DNA from: Sorex araneus
Lineage: Eukaryota > Chordata > Mammalia > Eulipotyphla > Soricidae
Length of the DNA: 64,000 bases
Assembly (NCBI RefSeq): GCF_027595985.1
Contig: NC_073302.1
Location: 404,238,503-404,302,502, forward strand
Direction: 5' to 3'
This document shows positions 31,664 through 41,566 of the stretch, piece by piece; position 1 is the first letter of the stretch; each line of letters begins with the position of its first letter. The notes beneath the pieces were generated by a model. The model worked only from the letters and a program-made list of their open reading frames with translations. It was not told the origin of the DNA and did not search any database. The position numbers and the translations under genes were made by a program.

Positions 31664-32487
31664 ATTTATTTATTTATTATTTTTAATAACGTAGGAGTAC
31701 TGCTATTTATTCAGCCATTGATTAAGAGGATTGAATTGGGCATGAACTCCACATTATTTTTTTATTCTATTCTGAATGTTAACTTTATTTTAGTATTTTA
31801 TAATTATTATTCCCCCCATTTTTTTTTTTTATTCACCGTGAGATACAGCTACAAAGCTTTCATGTTTGAACTTCGGTCATATAATCATCAAACACCCATC
31901 CCTTCACCAGTGCGCACTTTCCCTTTCCACCACCAAAATCCCCAGTATTCTCCACCCCTTCCCTGTTCCAACCCTTCCCCTGCCTGTGTGGCAGACAATT
32001 TCCCCATACTCTCTCTCTCGATATTTCAACACCAGCCTCACCACCACTCAAACCTGCCATAAAGGCAATGCTAGATTTGTTTTGTATTGCTTGTTATGGA
32101 TAGAATATAATGTCCAGGAAATTTTGTGTCATTATTTTACAGGAGCTTTAGTTTATAGTCTCTGGGTCTTGCTTGGCCATTGATGAGATTACATGGCGCA
32201 GCGGGCAGTTTGTGGGTGTGACTGCCAAGTTTCTGGAAAACTGGGAACCCCGGGGGAGGAGGCCTAGTCCCGCTCCAAGCAGGCCTCGAGATCTGTCATA
32301 GGTTCCCGAATATCTGTGTTTTCCTGCCGGTCTGCTCTCTGGTGACGTTCATCCCGTTTGGGGTGAGGTTTGTCCCGAGTATGTGGAGAGTGGCCTTGGG
32401 CATGGCGGAGGTTGGGTTCTGGAGGTTTCCAGTTGCTGGGGTTCTGCTTGGGGCAGGGAAGGAAACTCAACCCCCCCGGCTCCGAGG
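31664..32487 (-). mobile_element. composite retro-insert: unnamed repeat + L1 3' end + extra tail
   Basis: The 824-bp insert is bounded by a perfect 15-bp TSD, TGAGGCACCTCCTTT (31649-31663 and 32488-32502). Read on the minus strand it starts with an unnamed repeat (32487 to about 32138) that recurs at 45768-46165. It then passes through a short linker into the L1 3' UTR (about 32060-31835, with GAGAGAGAGAGTATGGGG and a poly(A) complementary to 31819-31830). It continues for about 150 bp of other sequence and ends in a second A-rich tail. A single TSD implies one insertion event. Confidence 0.8.
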
Positions 32488-32586
32488 TGAGGCACCTCCT
32501 TTTTTAACATACGGCCCAGAATGTAAGGCTTGCCTACTTTTAGATACTATACTGAGAGAATTGTATTGAATACATTGAGAATTGAA

Positions 32587-32588
<2 letters not shown>

Positions 32589-32624
<36 letters not shown>
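32589..32624. repeat. (GT)18 microsatellite
   Basis: Pure dinucleotide run. Confidence 0.97.
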
Positions 32625-32626
<2 letters not shown>

Positions 32627-32816
32627 CAAGCTGGGTGTAACAAGTTTTCCAAAACTTTATAGCCTAGAACAACAAAAATCTTTTTTGTCACATTTTCTGT
32701 GGGTCAAGAATTCCAGTACTGTAAGGTAGGAATGGTTTATCTCTATTCTAGGGTGTCTGGGATCTTACAAGGAGAGCTTGAAGGCTGGAGTGTGGAATCA
32801 TCAAAAGGCTCATCCA

Positions 32817-32977
32817 GGGGCCGGAGCGATAGCACAGCGGGGAGGGCGTTTGCCTTGCACGCGGCCGACCCGGGTTCGATCCCCGGCATCCCATATGGTC
32901 CCCCAGGCACTGCCAGGAGTGATTCTTGAGTGCAAAGCCAGGAGTAACCCCTGGGCATCGCTGGGTGTGACCCAAAA

Positions 32978-33015
<38 letters not shown>
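32817..33015 (+). mobile_element. near-consensus Sor A SINE with very long poly(A)
   Basis: GGGGCCGGAGCGATAGCACA head with CpGs intact (CACGCGGCCGACCCGGG) and an unbroken A-run of nearly 40 at 32981-33019. TSD AAAAGGCTCATCCA at 32803-32816 and 33016-33029 is perfect. The most recent-looking insertion of the window. Confidence 0.97.
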
Positions 33016-33022
<7 letters not shown>

Positions 33023-33193
33023 TCATCCAATCTTATGTCAGTAGTTGACGCTGACTGCTGTGTAAATACCAGTGGGAAAACCCACATATGCGCTCCATAT
33101 CCATTTGGGTCCCGGCTTCCTCACAACGTGGTAGCTGGGGTCAAAGGGCGAGTGGCTCAAGATAAGCCAGCAGGGAGAAGCTCATTGCCTTTT

Positions 33194-33365
33194 TGTTTTT
33201 CTTTTTTGGGTCACACCCGGCGATGCACAGGGGTTACTCCTGGCTCATGCACTTGGGAATTAGTCCTGGCAGTGCTCAGGGGACCATATAGGATGCTGGG
33301 AATCAAACCTGGGTCAGCCGTGCGCAAGGCAAACGCCCTACCTGCTATGATATAACTCCAGCCCC
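33194..33365 (-). mobile_element. Sor A SINE with TSD
   Basis: AGCTCATTGCCTTTT at 33179-33193 and 33366-33380, perfect over 15 bp. Confidence 0.95.
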
Positions 33366-33454
33366 AGCTCATTGCCTTTTGCCTGGTCCTGGAATCACAC
33401 AGCAGCTCTTTGGCCTCGTTTTATGTTGATGCAGTTTTGAAGCAGGCTGAAAGG

Positions 33455-33622
33455 GGGCTGGGGGGCGATGGCAGGAGGGAAACTGGGGTCACTGGTGGTG
33501 GGAAATGGACACTAATGGAGGGATGGGTGTTGGATCACTGTATGACTGAAACCTGATCATGAACAGCTCTGTACCTGTGTATCTCAAGGTGACTCATTTT
33601 AAAAAAATAAAGTTAAAAAAAA
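33455..33622 (+). mobile_element. L1 3' end
   Basis: GGGGGCGATGGCAGGAGGGA, GGAAATGGACACTAATGGAG and TATCTCAAGGTGACTCATTT, ending AAAAAATAAAG. Confidence 0.85.
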
Positions 33623-33631
33623 AGAAAAGAA

Positions 33632-33805
33632 AAGGGGCTGGAGCGATAGCACAACGGGTAGGGCGTTTGCCTTGCACACGGCCCACCTGGGTTCGATTCC
33701 CAGCATCTTATATGGTCCCCTGAGTACCGCCAGGAGTGATTCCTGAGTGCAGAGCCAGGAGTAACCCCTGTGCAGAGCCAGGTGTGACCCAAAAAGCAAA
33801 AAAAA
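33632..33805 (+). mobile_element. Sor A SINE
   Basis: AGGGGCTGGAGCGATAGCAC to GTGACCCAAAAAGC plus A-tail, placed just after the A-tail of the L1 at 33455. Confidence 0.95.
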
Positions 33806-33927
33806 CAGAAAAGATTTCTTCCTCTACCCTGGAACAGTGTGAGAAGGAAATGTAGGGTATGCTATGTCCTCATGCATATTGATATTAGATATTTTTAAGG
33901 ACCCTATCCCATTTCATTACCAAGTAG

Positions 33928-34303
33928 ATTTTTTTGTTTGTTTGTGGGCCAAACCCAGCGGTGCTCAGGGTTTATTCCTGGTCCTGTGCTCACTTTTATT
34001 TTGGCGGGGGAGAGGATGGGGGGAGGTCATACCTGGCAATGCTTAGGAGTTACTCCAGGCTCTGCACTGAGGTATTACTCTTGGCAGTGCTTGAGGGATC
34101 ATATGGGATGTTGAGGGTCAAACTTGGGTCAGCCATGTGCAAGGCAAATGCCTTACCTACCATACTATCACTCCAGGCCCTGGTTCTGCACTCAGGGATC
34201 ACTCCCAGCAGGGCTCAGGGACCATATGTGGTGCCAGGAATTGAACCTGGGTCAACCGTGTGCAAGCCAGCACTCTACCCATAGTACTATCTCTTTGGCC
34301 CCT
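33928..34303 (-). mobile_element. Sor A SINE split by a second Sor A
   Basis: The outer copy runs 33928-33990 (inverted 3' part) and 34181-34303 (inverted head, ending TCTCTTTGGCCCC). The inner copy occupies the gap. Confidence 0.75.
33991..34180 (-). mobile_element. inner nested Sor A SINE
   Basis: Inverted body GGTCATACCTGGCAATGCTT through CTATCACTCCAGGCC. It interrupts the older copy at 33928-34303. Confidence 0.8.
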
Positions 34304-34312
34304 CAAATAGAT

Positions 34313-34489
34313 TTTTTTTTTGGCTTTTTTTGGTCACACCCAGCAATGCACAGGGGTTACTCCTGGCTCTGCACTCAGGAATTACTCCTGACAGTGCTCG
34401 GGGAACCATATGTGATGCTGGGAATAGAACCCGGGTCGGCCACGTGCAAGGCAAACACCCTACCCGCTGTGCTATGGCTCCAGTCCCAA
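34313..34489 (-). mobile_element. Sor A SINE with TSD
   Basis: CTCAAATAGAT at 34302-34312 and 34490-34500. Third SINE in a row at this place. Confidence 0.92.
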
Positions 34490-34529
34490 CTCAAATAGAT
34501 CTTTAAACCCAAAGGCAAGATTCTGGAAT

Positions 34530-34690
34530 TAGCATGTGATCCATTTCTTGGTATCGAACAGCAAAAACACAGGTATTTGTATGTCAATGTTCTTTGCAGG
34601 ATTATTCACCATTATTAAAAGGTAAAAATAATCTAACTATCCCTCCACAGATAAATGGATAGCCAGTCTTTGGAAAACACAGTTTGTTCC
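34530..34690 (+). mobile_element. possible old L1M fragment
   Basis: AGGATTATTCACCATTATT, AATCTAACTATCCCTCCACAG and AAATGGATAGCCAG resemble the ORF2 end of ancient L1s. Confidence 0.5.
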
Positions 34691-34734
34691 ATTATGCTTT
34701 TTTTATGGGGGGTCCCATTATAGCTTATTGAAGT

Positions 34735-34905
34735 TAATTCTCATTCCTTTTCTCTCCCTAAAAACCATCTATGAGGTGGATATTATTAACCTTGTTTTAG
34801 GGCATAGGAAAGCAAGATCTCAAGACTCACTTTTCCACATCAGACACATGGTTCAAGGAAGTCTAACCTCAGTGTTCAAGCCCTGACCACCAGGGGCCCC
34901 TTCTG
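34735..34905 (-). mobile_element. MIR element
   Basis: Reverse-strand MIR order: ATGAGGTGGATATTATTAACC, GGCATAGGAAAGC, ACACATGGTTCAAGG, CAGTGTTCAAGCCCTGACC. Confidence 0.65.
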
Positions 34906-35850
34906 CTGATCTACACAAGACTCCGGTGGAAAGTCACACTTTAGGTCTATGAATACTCACCCTTCTGCCCCCCTCAACCTCATCCCCTCGCCACTGTTGG
35001 AAGCCGTGGCAGTCACTCATGTTTGACCGTGGCTCTAACACACCCAGCCCATGGTGCAAGGACCTCACACCTCAGGTACTGTGTGTGTACATGGGCTCCT
35101 CGGGGTCCCCCACACTTTCTGTTAATGTTCTTTCCCATCCTGGTGTAGTGCTCATCCAGGGGCCACGGGGGTGTTCACACAATGTTCCCTGGAGGTTGCA
35201 CCCCCAACCGCAGTGCTGACACATTTCTAGTCACGATGCTTCTCAGACATGCCACATTCTCCAGCTCTGACTGTGCACTGAGGGGTCCACACAGCACAGC
35301 CACCGGGACTGTGCTTAGCACATGTGGTGATACCGCAGATAGAACTTGTGTGGCCTCGTGATGGCAATGCAGGCCCTTCTGCTACTCAGCCATCTCCCAG
35401 GTGTGAGCTGGAAAAAAAAAAATATATATATATATATATATAATTATGGCAGGAGTTTGATGGTCTGCTCTTTCCATGTTCAGGGCTGGAGTTTCAGAAG
35501 CAGGCTGCATATAGACATGGTTTCATCAGTCTGGACAGTCACATGTACACACAACCCAGGGTAGAAGTCGGGGTGTTTCAGGTGGCCCCTAAGAGTGATC
35601 TCAAGTTCCCCCAAAACAGCCAGTGCACTTGGCACAGGAATTGGCATCCCAGAGTTTTTGTCTAGTGTAGCTCCCACATCAGCTTAAGTATTTCTGATAA
35701 CCAACCTCCAATAGGCCTCCACTGATCCCCGTTTTCCAGCATTCAGACTGTTGCATAATCTCCCTTACTCTACCAGGATTGCCTAGAACCAACCATATAG
35801 GGCAGAAGTAATAATATGTCATTTCTGATGTTTGCCCTTATACTATGGTG
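34906..35850. other. single-copy DNA with a (TA)n run
   Basis: Holds A9(TA)n at about 35412-35443. Two further pieces recall worn SINE heads but were not called. No gene was seen. Confidence 0.4.
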
Positions 35851-35852
35851 TC

Positions 35853-35972
35853 TAGGGGCTAGAGCGAAAGTACAACTTGTCTTGCACTTGATGGAGCCAG
35901 GTTTGATGCCCAGTACCCATATGGTCCCCTAAGCACCATCAGGAGTTAATCCTGAGTGGAAAACCAGGAGTA
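35853..35972 (+). mobile_element. Sor A SINE, shortened
   Basis: TAGGGGCTAGAGCGAAAGTA head. It stops at AAACCAGGAGTATG where the next SINE begins. Confidence 0.82.
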
Positions 35973-35975
35973 TGT

Positions 35976-36125
35976 GGGGGCTGGAGCGATAGTACAGCAG
36001 GTAGGGTATTTGCCTTGCCTGTGGTCAACCCAGGTTCGGTTCCCAGAATCCCATATAGTCCCCTGAGGACCACCAGGGGTAATTCCTGAGTGCAGAGCCA
36101 GGAGTGACCCCTGTGCATTGTCTTG
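35976..36125 (+). mobile_element. Sor A SINE, 3' end altered
   Basis: GGGGCTGGAGCGATAGTACA to CCCCTGTGCATTGTC, with no poly(A). It runs into a second SINE-like piece. Confidence 0.88.
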
Positions 36126-36139
36126 GGCTGTGGGGGTGG

Positions 36140-36240
36140 GGTGGCTCAAGGACTAAGTTACGTGCTCCCAAGAACACTGGGATCAATCCCTGGCACCGCA
36201 TAGTTTCACAAGCACCTCTGGGTGAAGCCTCCAAAGCAAA
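36140..36240 (+). mobile_element. worn tRNA-headed SINE fragment
   Basis: GGCTCAAGGACTAAGTTACG, GGGATCAATCCCTGGCACC, TCACAAGCACCTCTGGGTG. Family uncertain. Confidence 0.45.
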
Positions 36241-36267
36241 ATGAATTAGTTAATTAAAATCATAAAT

Positions 36268-36440
36268 ATAGGGGCTGGAGTGATAGCATAGCGGGTAGGG
36301 CGTTTGCCTTGCACGCGGCCAACCCGGGTTCGATTCCCAGCACCCCATATGGTCCCACGAGCACCACCAGGGGTAATTCCTGAGTGCAGAGCCAGGAGTA
36401 ACCCCTGTGCATTGCTGGGTGTGACCCAAAAAGCAAAAAA
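36268..36440 (+). mobile_element. Sor A SINE
   Basis: AGGGGCTGGAGTGATAGCAT to GTGACCCAAAAAGC then (AAT)n. CpGs remain in CACGCGGCCAACCCGGG. Confidence 0.95.
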
Positions 36441-36475
36441 TAATAATAATAATAAATATATAAAATATGGTATCT

Positions 36476-36600
36476 TTGCCTGGGAATGGCTCTGTGACAA
36501 AAAGCACCTGCCTTACCAATCTAAGAGCGAGAGTTCAGCTCCACCCTGGCCACGTGCTCGGAGTGTGATTCCGCCTCCAGAGTAGCAAAGTGGAGCACCA
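36476..36600 (+). mobile_element. third tRNA-headed SINE type, fragment
   Basis: AATGGCTCTGTGACAAAAAGC, ACCTGCCTTACCAATC, GAGAGTTCAGCTCCACCC: tRNA-like layout different from Sor. Confidence 0.4.
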
Positions 36601-36683
36601 GAACCCCAGAAGCACCGGAGCTTGGTCACCCCAGCTCAAAACAACAGCCAAGAGAAGAAGAAAAAATAAAAATAATAAGAAAG

Positions 36684-36857
36684 GGGCCGAAGCGATAGGA
36701 CAGCGGGGAAGGCGTTTGCCTACATATGGCCAACCTGGGTTCGATTCCCAGCATCCCGTAGCATCCCCAGAGCACTACCAAGAGTGATTCCTGAGTGCAG
36801 AGTCAGGAGTAACCCCTGAGCACCACTGGGTGTGACCCAAAAAAGAAAAAAAAAAAT
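36684..36857 (+). mobile_element. Sor A SINE
   Basis: GGGGCCGAAGCGATAGGACA to GTGACCCAAAAAAG plus A12. Confidence 0.93.
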
Positions 36858-37410
36858 ACTAAGATAAAGAGTTTTGCCTGGAACGCTCTCTCCTGCCCCC
36901 TGGAGGAATCCAAATTCCAGAGGCTGTGGAGAGCCTCCAAAGCAAAGAGGGAGGCGCTTGGCTGAATTCCACCCCACCGGCCAGTCACCCGGCACAAGAG
37001 CCTAGAAGCCTCACCCCTGGCCCCAGCAGAGCCTCGTACACAGCCCAGTGAACAGCTTGATCGCAGTTTCAGCCTCCAACACCACTTGAAAGGAGAAATA
37101 TGGATTGCTTTTACCTGCTGCTTTGGGTATTGTTTGTTCTCCAGTCGTAGTGTCTGTGTAGAAGGGGAGTTGAAGACAGACCCACCACTGCATTTAAACT
37201 CTGATTTCAACAACCCTTGGGTCAGTAGCACGAGCTCGCTAGAACTCAGGTGAAAACAGAGATGACACTTATTCTACAGCCTGAGTATCAATCAAAGAGG
37301 AAAAGTTTACAGCAACAGATCCCTTTTTTCTTCTTAATTTTTGTTTTTGAGGGGGGGCATACTTTGGAGTGGACACAAAGCTGCAACATTTTAAAGTCTG
37401 AGTTAAAAAT
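36858..37410. other. single-copy DNA, no gene seen
   Basis: A 142-codon minus frame (36803-37231) extends out of the SINE and has no domain of its own. Confidence 0.4.
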
Positions 37411-37414
37411 TCCT

Positions 37415-37860
37415 GGTCCTAAACATGATGACCTCTCAGTGTCTGTGTTGCAAGCCATAATGCCCAAAAGTAGAGAATATGGGGCCAGAGCAATAGTCCA
37501 GCAGGTAGGGCATTTACCTTACACGCAACCGACCTGGGTTTGATCACCGGCATCCCAATGGTCCCGCAAGCACTTCCAGGAGTAATTCCTGAGTGCAAAG
37601 CCAGGAGTAACCCCTGAGCATCGCTAGGTGTGACCCAAAAAGCAAAAAAAAAAAAAAAAGTAGAGAGTATGGGGAATATTGTCTACCATGAAGGCAGGGG
37701 GAGGGTGAGAAAGGGGGGTATATCGGGGATATTGATGGGAGGAAATGTGCACTGGTGGGGGGATGGGTGTTTGATCATTTTGTGATTGTAACCCAAACAT
37801 GAAAGCTTGTAACTATCTCACAGTGATTCAATAAATTTTAAATAAATTAATTAATTAAAA
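37415..37860 (+). mobile_element. L1 3' end split by a Sor A
   Basis: CCTAAACATGATGACCTCTCA and CAAAAGTAGAGAATATGGGG lie left of the SINE. GTAGAGAGTATGGGGAATATT, CACTGGTGGGGGGATGGGTG and CACAGTGATTCAATAAATT lie right of it. Confidence 0.92.
37483..37658 (+). mobile_element. Sor A SINE inside the L1 3' UTR
   Basis: AAGTAGAGAATATGGGG on the left and AAGTAGAGAGTATGGGG on the right are its TSD with one mismatch. Confidence 0.93.
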
Positions 37861-37874
37861 TTAAAATTCCTGGT

Positions 37875-38050
37875 CCCATGAGGCTAGAGAGATAGTACAG
37901 TGGATAAGGTGTTTGCCTTGCATGTGGCCAACCTGGGTTTCATCCTCAGCATCACTTATGATCCCCCAAGCACCACTAGGAGTAATTCTGAGCTCAGAGC
38001 CAAGAGTAACCCCTAGCTCAGGTGTGGCCCAAAAACAAAAATAACAACGA
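37875..38050 (+). mobile_element. Sor A SINE
   Basis: GAGGCTAGAGAGATAGTACA to AGGTGTGGCCCAAAAACAA. AAAATTCCTGGTC before and AAAATTCTGGTC after it form a decayed TSD. Confidence 0.88.
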
Positions 38051-38088
38051 CAAAAAATTCTGGTCTTGAAAATGTGGCCCTTGATAAT

Positions 38089-38509
<421 letters not shown>

Positions 38510-38511
38510 TG

Positions 38512-38590
38512 ATGTGGCCCGGGGGTACAGCTCCTATCTTGTAAGTGTGAGGGCAAGTAATCCGGCCCCCACACTGCTAAGTCTGACACT
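38512..38590 (+). mobile_element. possible third-type SINE fragment
   Basis: GGGGGTACAGCTCCTATCTTG and TAAGTGTGAGGGCAAGTAATC recall the element at 22656. Weak. Confidence 0.3.
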
Positions 38591-38687
38591 CCCCCAAAAC
38601 ACTGCTGTGACAAAAATGATAGGAAGGGGAGAGAAAAAGAATTCCCTCAAAGTAAGTTCTGTGATGATGATGGGTAATAATTGTATA

Positions 38688-38845
38688 ACTTGAGTCATAG
38701 CAATAGTACAGTGTACTTGCCTTGCCTGCAGCCAATCTAGGTTCAATTTCCAGGACCCTGTATGGTCTTCCAAGCCCCACCAGGAGTGATCCCTTAGTGC
38801 AGAGCCAGCCCTGAGCACTCCTCGTGGTGTGACCCAAAACAAGGG
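38688..38845 (+). mobile_element. Sor A SINE, shortened
   Basis: GAGTCATAGCAATAGTACAG head and CACCAGGAGTGATCCCTTAG body, ending GTGTGACCCAAAAC. Confidence 0.82.
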
Positions 38846-38983
38846 GAAAAGGAACTGTGCAAGTGTATTTCGTGCAATGTGCTTTGCACTTTAATTCTGG
38901 AATTTCCTGTGCCACAACTCCCTCTGTGCTTTTACATTTCCTGTGCTACACTGGAAAATGCACAGCATTAAACATATTATATG

Positions 38984-39165
38984 TAGGGCCAGAGTGATAG
39001 TACAGTGGGTAGGGTGTTTGCCTTGCACATGGCCGACCAGGGTTCAACCTTCAGCATCCCATATCGTCCCCCCATGCACTGCCAGAAGTAATTCCTGAGT
39101 GCAGAGCTAGGAGTAACCCCTAAGCATCATCAGGTGTGACCCAAAAATCAAAAATAAATAAATAG
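38984..39165 (+). mobile_element. Sor A SINE
   Basis: TAGGGCCAGAGTGATAGTAC to GTGACCCAAAAATC. ATATTATAT on both sides is a likely TSD. Confidence 0.9.
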
Positions 39166-39224
39166 AAATATTATATACATAAACTTTAAAAAAAACAGAA
39201 ATTATACTTAATAAGCCCTTCTGG

Positions 39225-39370
39225 AGGACTGAAAAGCTAACTCAAAGGGCCAGGTTCAATCCCCAGCACTTTGTGTGGTCCCCCAAGCGCCTTCAGGAAG
39301 GTCCTGAGGATCACTGAGCTGGAAGTAGTCCCTGATCATCACCAGGTATGCACCCACAACCAAAAAAATA
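39225..39370 (+). mobile_element. Sor A SINE, head deleted internally
   Basis: AGGGCCAGGTTCAATCCCCAG, then GCACTTTGTGTGGTCCCCC and CAGGTATGCACCCACAACC. Confidence 0.68.
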
Positions 39371-39389
39371 TTTAAAAAACAGGGACAAT

Positions 39390-39480
39390 AGAGAAAGCCA
39401 GGTAGCTCAAGGGGTAGAGCACAAACCTAGCATGTGTGAAACCCTGAGTTTGATTGAGCCCTGCTGTGTGTGGCCCTGGC
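39390..39480 (+). mobile_element. Ala-like (ID-like) SINE
   Basis: AGGTAGCTCAAGGGGTAGAGC is a good A-box-like stretch, followed by CCTAGCATGTGTGAAACCC and GAGTTTGATTGAGCCCTG. Confidence 0.6.
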
Positions 39481-39589
39481 GGCTCCAGGCATCAAGCTCC
39501 ACTAGGGGGCGCCCCTATTTTAAAAACTGTCTCCACGCTTTTAAAATACTCTACACAAACTGCATGCACTTAATCCGTACAGAGGGCAA

Positions 39590-39672
39590 CCCGGGAGGGC
39601 ACCCAGTGGGAGAGCTCATGCATGCTTTGCATGTGTATGATCCTGGGCTCGATCCGCAGCGCCACAAACAAC
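39590..39672 (+). mobile_element. Ala-like (ID-like) SINE
   Basis: CCAGTGGGAGAGCTCATGC, TTTGCATGTGTATGATCC, GGGCTCGATCCGCAGCGCC, then ACAAACAACAA. Retains CpGs. Confidence 0.6.
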
Positions 39673-40080
39673 AATGACTATTTAGAGTAAACGAGAGGAG
39701 TTAAATTATTAAAGAGAGGCCAGAAAGAAAGATTCATGCAGCTGACCTGGCACCACCGTGGGTAACTCTTTCAGTCCCTGAGCTGGGGAGTTCCGGGTGG
39801 TTCCCAGCTCCACTGGGTCTGAGAAGCATCGTATCATCCTGCCCTCGTGTTGGATCATTGGCCTGGGGTGCTGAGAATCACAAGAAGAGCCCTGAGGTCT
39901 CCTAAACACCACTTAGGGGCTCCCCTCCCCAAGTTTATTAAATAAAATGCAAAGAGTATATAAATGCATTTCAACTATTTCCCAGTGATTTTATACATGC
40001 AAGCCTATTAAAGAATTCTAGAAAAAGTATGCAACTATGGAGAAAAACTACTTCCAAATGATTTTATACCTGTTATTATT
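39673..40080. other. single-copy DNA
   Basis: No gene was seen. Part of 39720-39910 could be a worn SINE, but I could not place it. Confidence 0.35.
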
Positions 40081-40096
40081 TAAAATCATGGACATG

Positions 40097-40279
40097 GGTC
40101 CGGAGCGATAGCACAGCGGGTAGGGCATTTGCCTTGCATGCGGCCAACCTGGGTTCGATCCCCGGCATTCCATATGGTCCCCCAAGCACTGCCAGAAGCA
40201 ATTCCTGAGTGCAAAGCCAGGAGAAACCCCTGAGCATCGCTGGGTGTGACCCAAAAAGCAAATAAATAAATAAATAAAT
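40097..40279 (+). mobile_element. Sor A SINE with TSD
   Basis: AAAATCATGGACATG at 40082-40096 and 40280-40294, perfect. The tail is (AAAT)n, and the head CGGAGCGATAGCACAGCGGG is near-consensus. Confidence 0.96.
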
Positions 40280-40389
40280 AAAATCATGGACATGTGTTTC
40301 TAGAAAACCCATTATACCAGATATTGCTCTAAGTACCATGATATCTGCAAAACAGTCTCAGAAGCCATTGCTGTCTTCAGGACATTTCC

Positions 40390-40430
40390 TGATATTATAT
40401 ATATATGTATATGTATATACATATATATAT
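40390..40430. repeat. AT/GT-rich alternating run
   Basis: (TA)n with interspersed TG, directly before a Sor B element. Confidence 0.9.
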
Positions 40431-40431
40431 G

Positions 40432-40684
40432 TGGACTGGAGCGATAGCACAGCAGGTAGGGCATTTGCCTTGCACGCGGCCAACCCGGGTTCGATTCCTC
40501 CGTCCCTCTTGGAGAGCCCGGCAAGCTACCGAGAGTATCCCGCCCGCACGGCAGAGCCTGGCAAGCTACCTGTGGTGTGTTTGATATGCCAAAAACAGTA
40601 ACAACAAGTCTCACAATGGAGATGCTACTGGTGCTCGCTCAAGCTAATCGATGAACAGGGTTGACAGTGCTACAGTGCTACCTC
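40432..40684 (+). mobile_element. Sor B SINE, best-preserved copy
   Basis: tRNA head GGACTGGAGCGATAGCACAG with CACGCGGCCAACCCGGG. The body holds GAGAGCCCGGCAAGCTACCG, CGCACGGCAGAGCCTGGC, GATATGCCAAAAACAGTAAC and AAGTCTCACAATGGAGATG. It ends GACAGTGCTACAGTGCTAC. No poly(A). Confidence 0.93.
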
Positions 40685-40689
40685 ACTGC

Positions 40690-41084
40690 CCAGGCTGCGC
40701 AGGGGAACCTCCTTCTTCCTTCTTCCACTGGGGCCAGAGAGCAGCGTTGCTTCCCCCTCTGAGATTCCAATTATGTCAGAACCTGTTATTTGCTAATTCT
40801 GGGCATCCAGGACCTTATTTAAATAGGGTTTCCGGGGTCCAGGCTGTAATGTGTATAGGACCCCTCATCTGGGAGGCTTTAGGTACAATCCCCAATACCA
40901 TGAAATAAAATACATAGGGTTTCTGTACAGTAAATTTCACAATACTATTAGATAATACGAAGAGCGAAGTTGCAAGAACATTTTGACTAAATAGCATGGA
41001 GAGTTAGATTTGCTTTGAGGGAATAACTCTTCAACCTCAGAGTTGCAATCAGAGTTGCAATCTACTGTCTCTGTGGGTTTAGGT
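40690..41084. other. single-copy DNA
   Basis: No gene or repeat was recognised apart from a 14-bp tandem duplication of CAGAGTTGCAAT near 41038. Confidence 0.4.
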
Positions 41085-41099
41085 AAAAATCACTTACCT

Positions 41100-41193
41100 G
41101 ACACTGGTTGGCAAACTACCAGCTCATGGTTCCCCAAGCACAGAACTAAGACTTGCTCCTGAGTACTGCCGGGTGTGGCTCAAACCTCCCCCC
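41100..41193 (+). mobile_element. 5'-truncated Sor A SINE with TSD
   Basis: Only the 3' half is present (TGGTTCCCCAAGCACAGAAC to CGGGTGTGGCTC), between perfect AAAAATCACTTACCT repeats at 41085-41099 and 41194-41208. Confidence 0.88.
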
Positions 41194-41359
41194 AAAAATC
41201 ACTTACCTCAGTTTGCTCACATATCAAATTAGACTACTAGGATATATTAAGATCTTTGAAAGATTGTGCTAAGGACCAAATGAGGAGAGAGAGAAAGAAA
41301 GATGGGGAAAGTTACAATAAGTAACAATCAAAGGGGGAAAAAATTACAAAATGTCCCTT

Positions 41360-41495
41360 TTTTTCCCTTCTATGTTTTTGGGGGATGTTGGGAGGGAATG
41401 GCATAGCATACCAGGTAGTGTTTAAGGATAACTCCTGGTGGTGCTTAGGGAGACTATGTAAGTGTCGGGATTTAAACCAGTGTTCTAAGTACCAT
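41360..41495 (-). mobile_element. Sor A SINE, old
   Basis: Inverted GGATAACTCCTGGTGGTGC and GTCGGGATTTAAACCAGTG. Confidence 0.6.
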
Positions 41496-41566
41496 GGTAA
41501 CTGCAAAACAGCCATCCAAATTTCAGCTAAGTTTAACTTAGTTTCTTTATGTATCCTTTCTAATAT

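Noticed and set aside
32589-33019. Regularly spaced repeats suggesting a CRISPR array
   Set aside because: These are microsatellites and SINE tails in a mammalian genome. There are no direct repeats with unique spacers.
39590-39672. Functional tRNA gene
   Set aside because: A and B boxes are present, but the acceptor stem does not close and A-rich sequence follows. It fits a SINE head. The same holds for all Sor heads.
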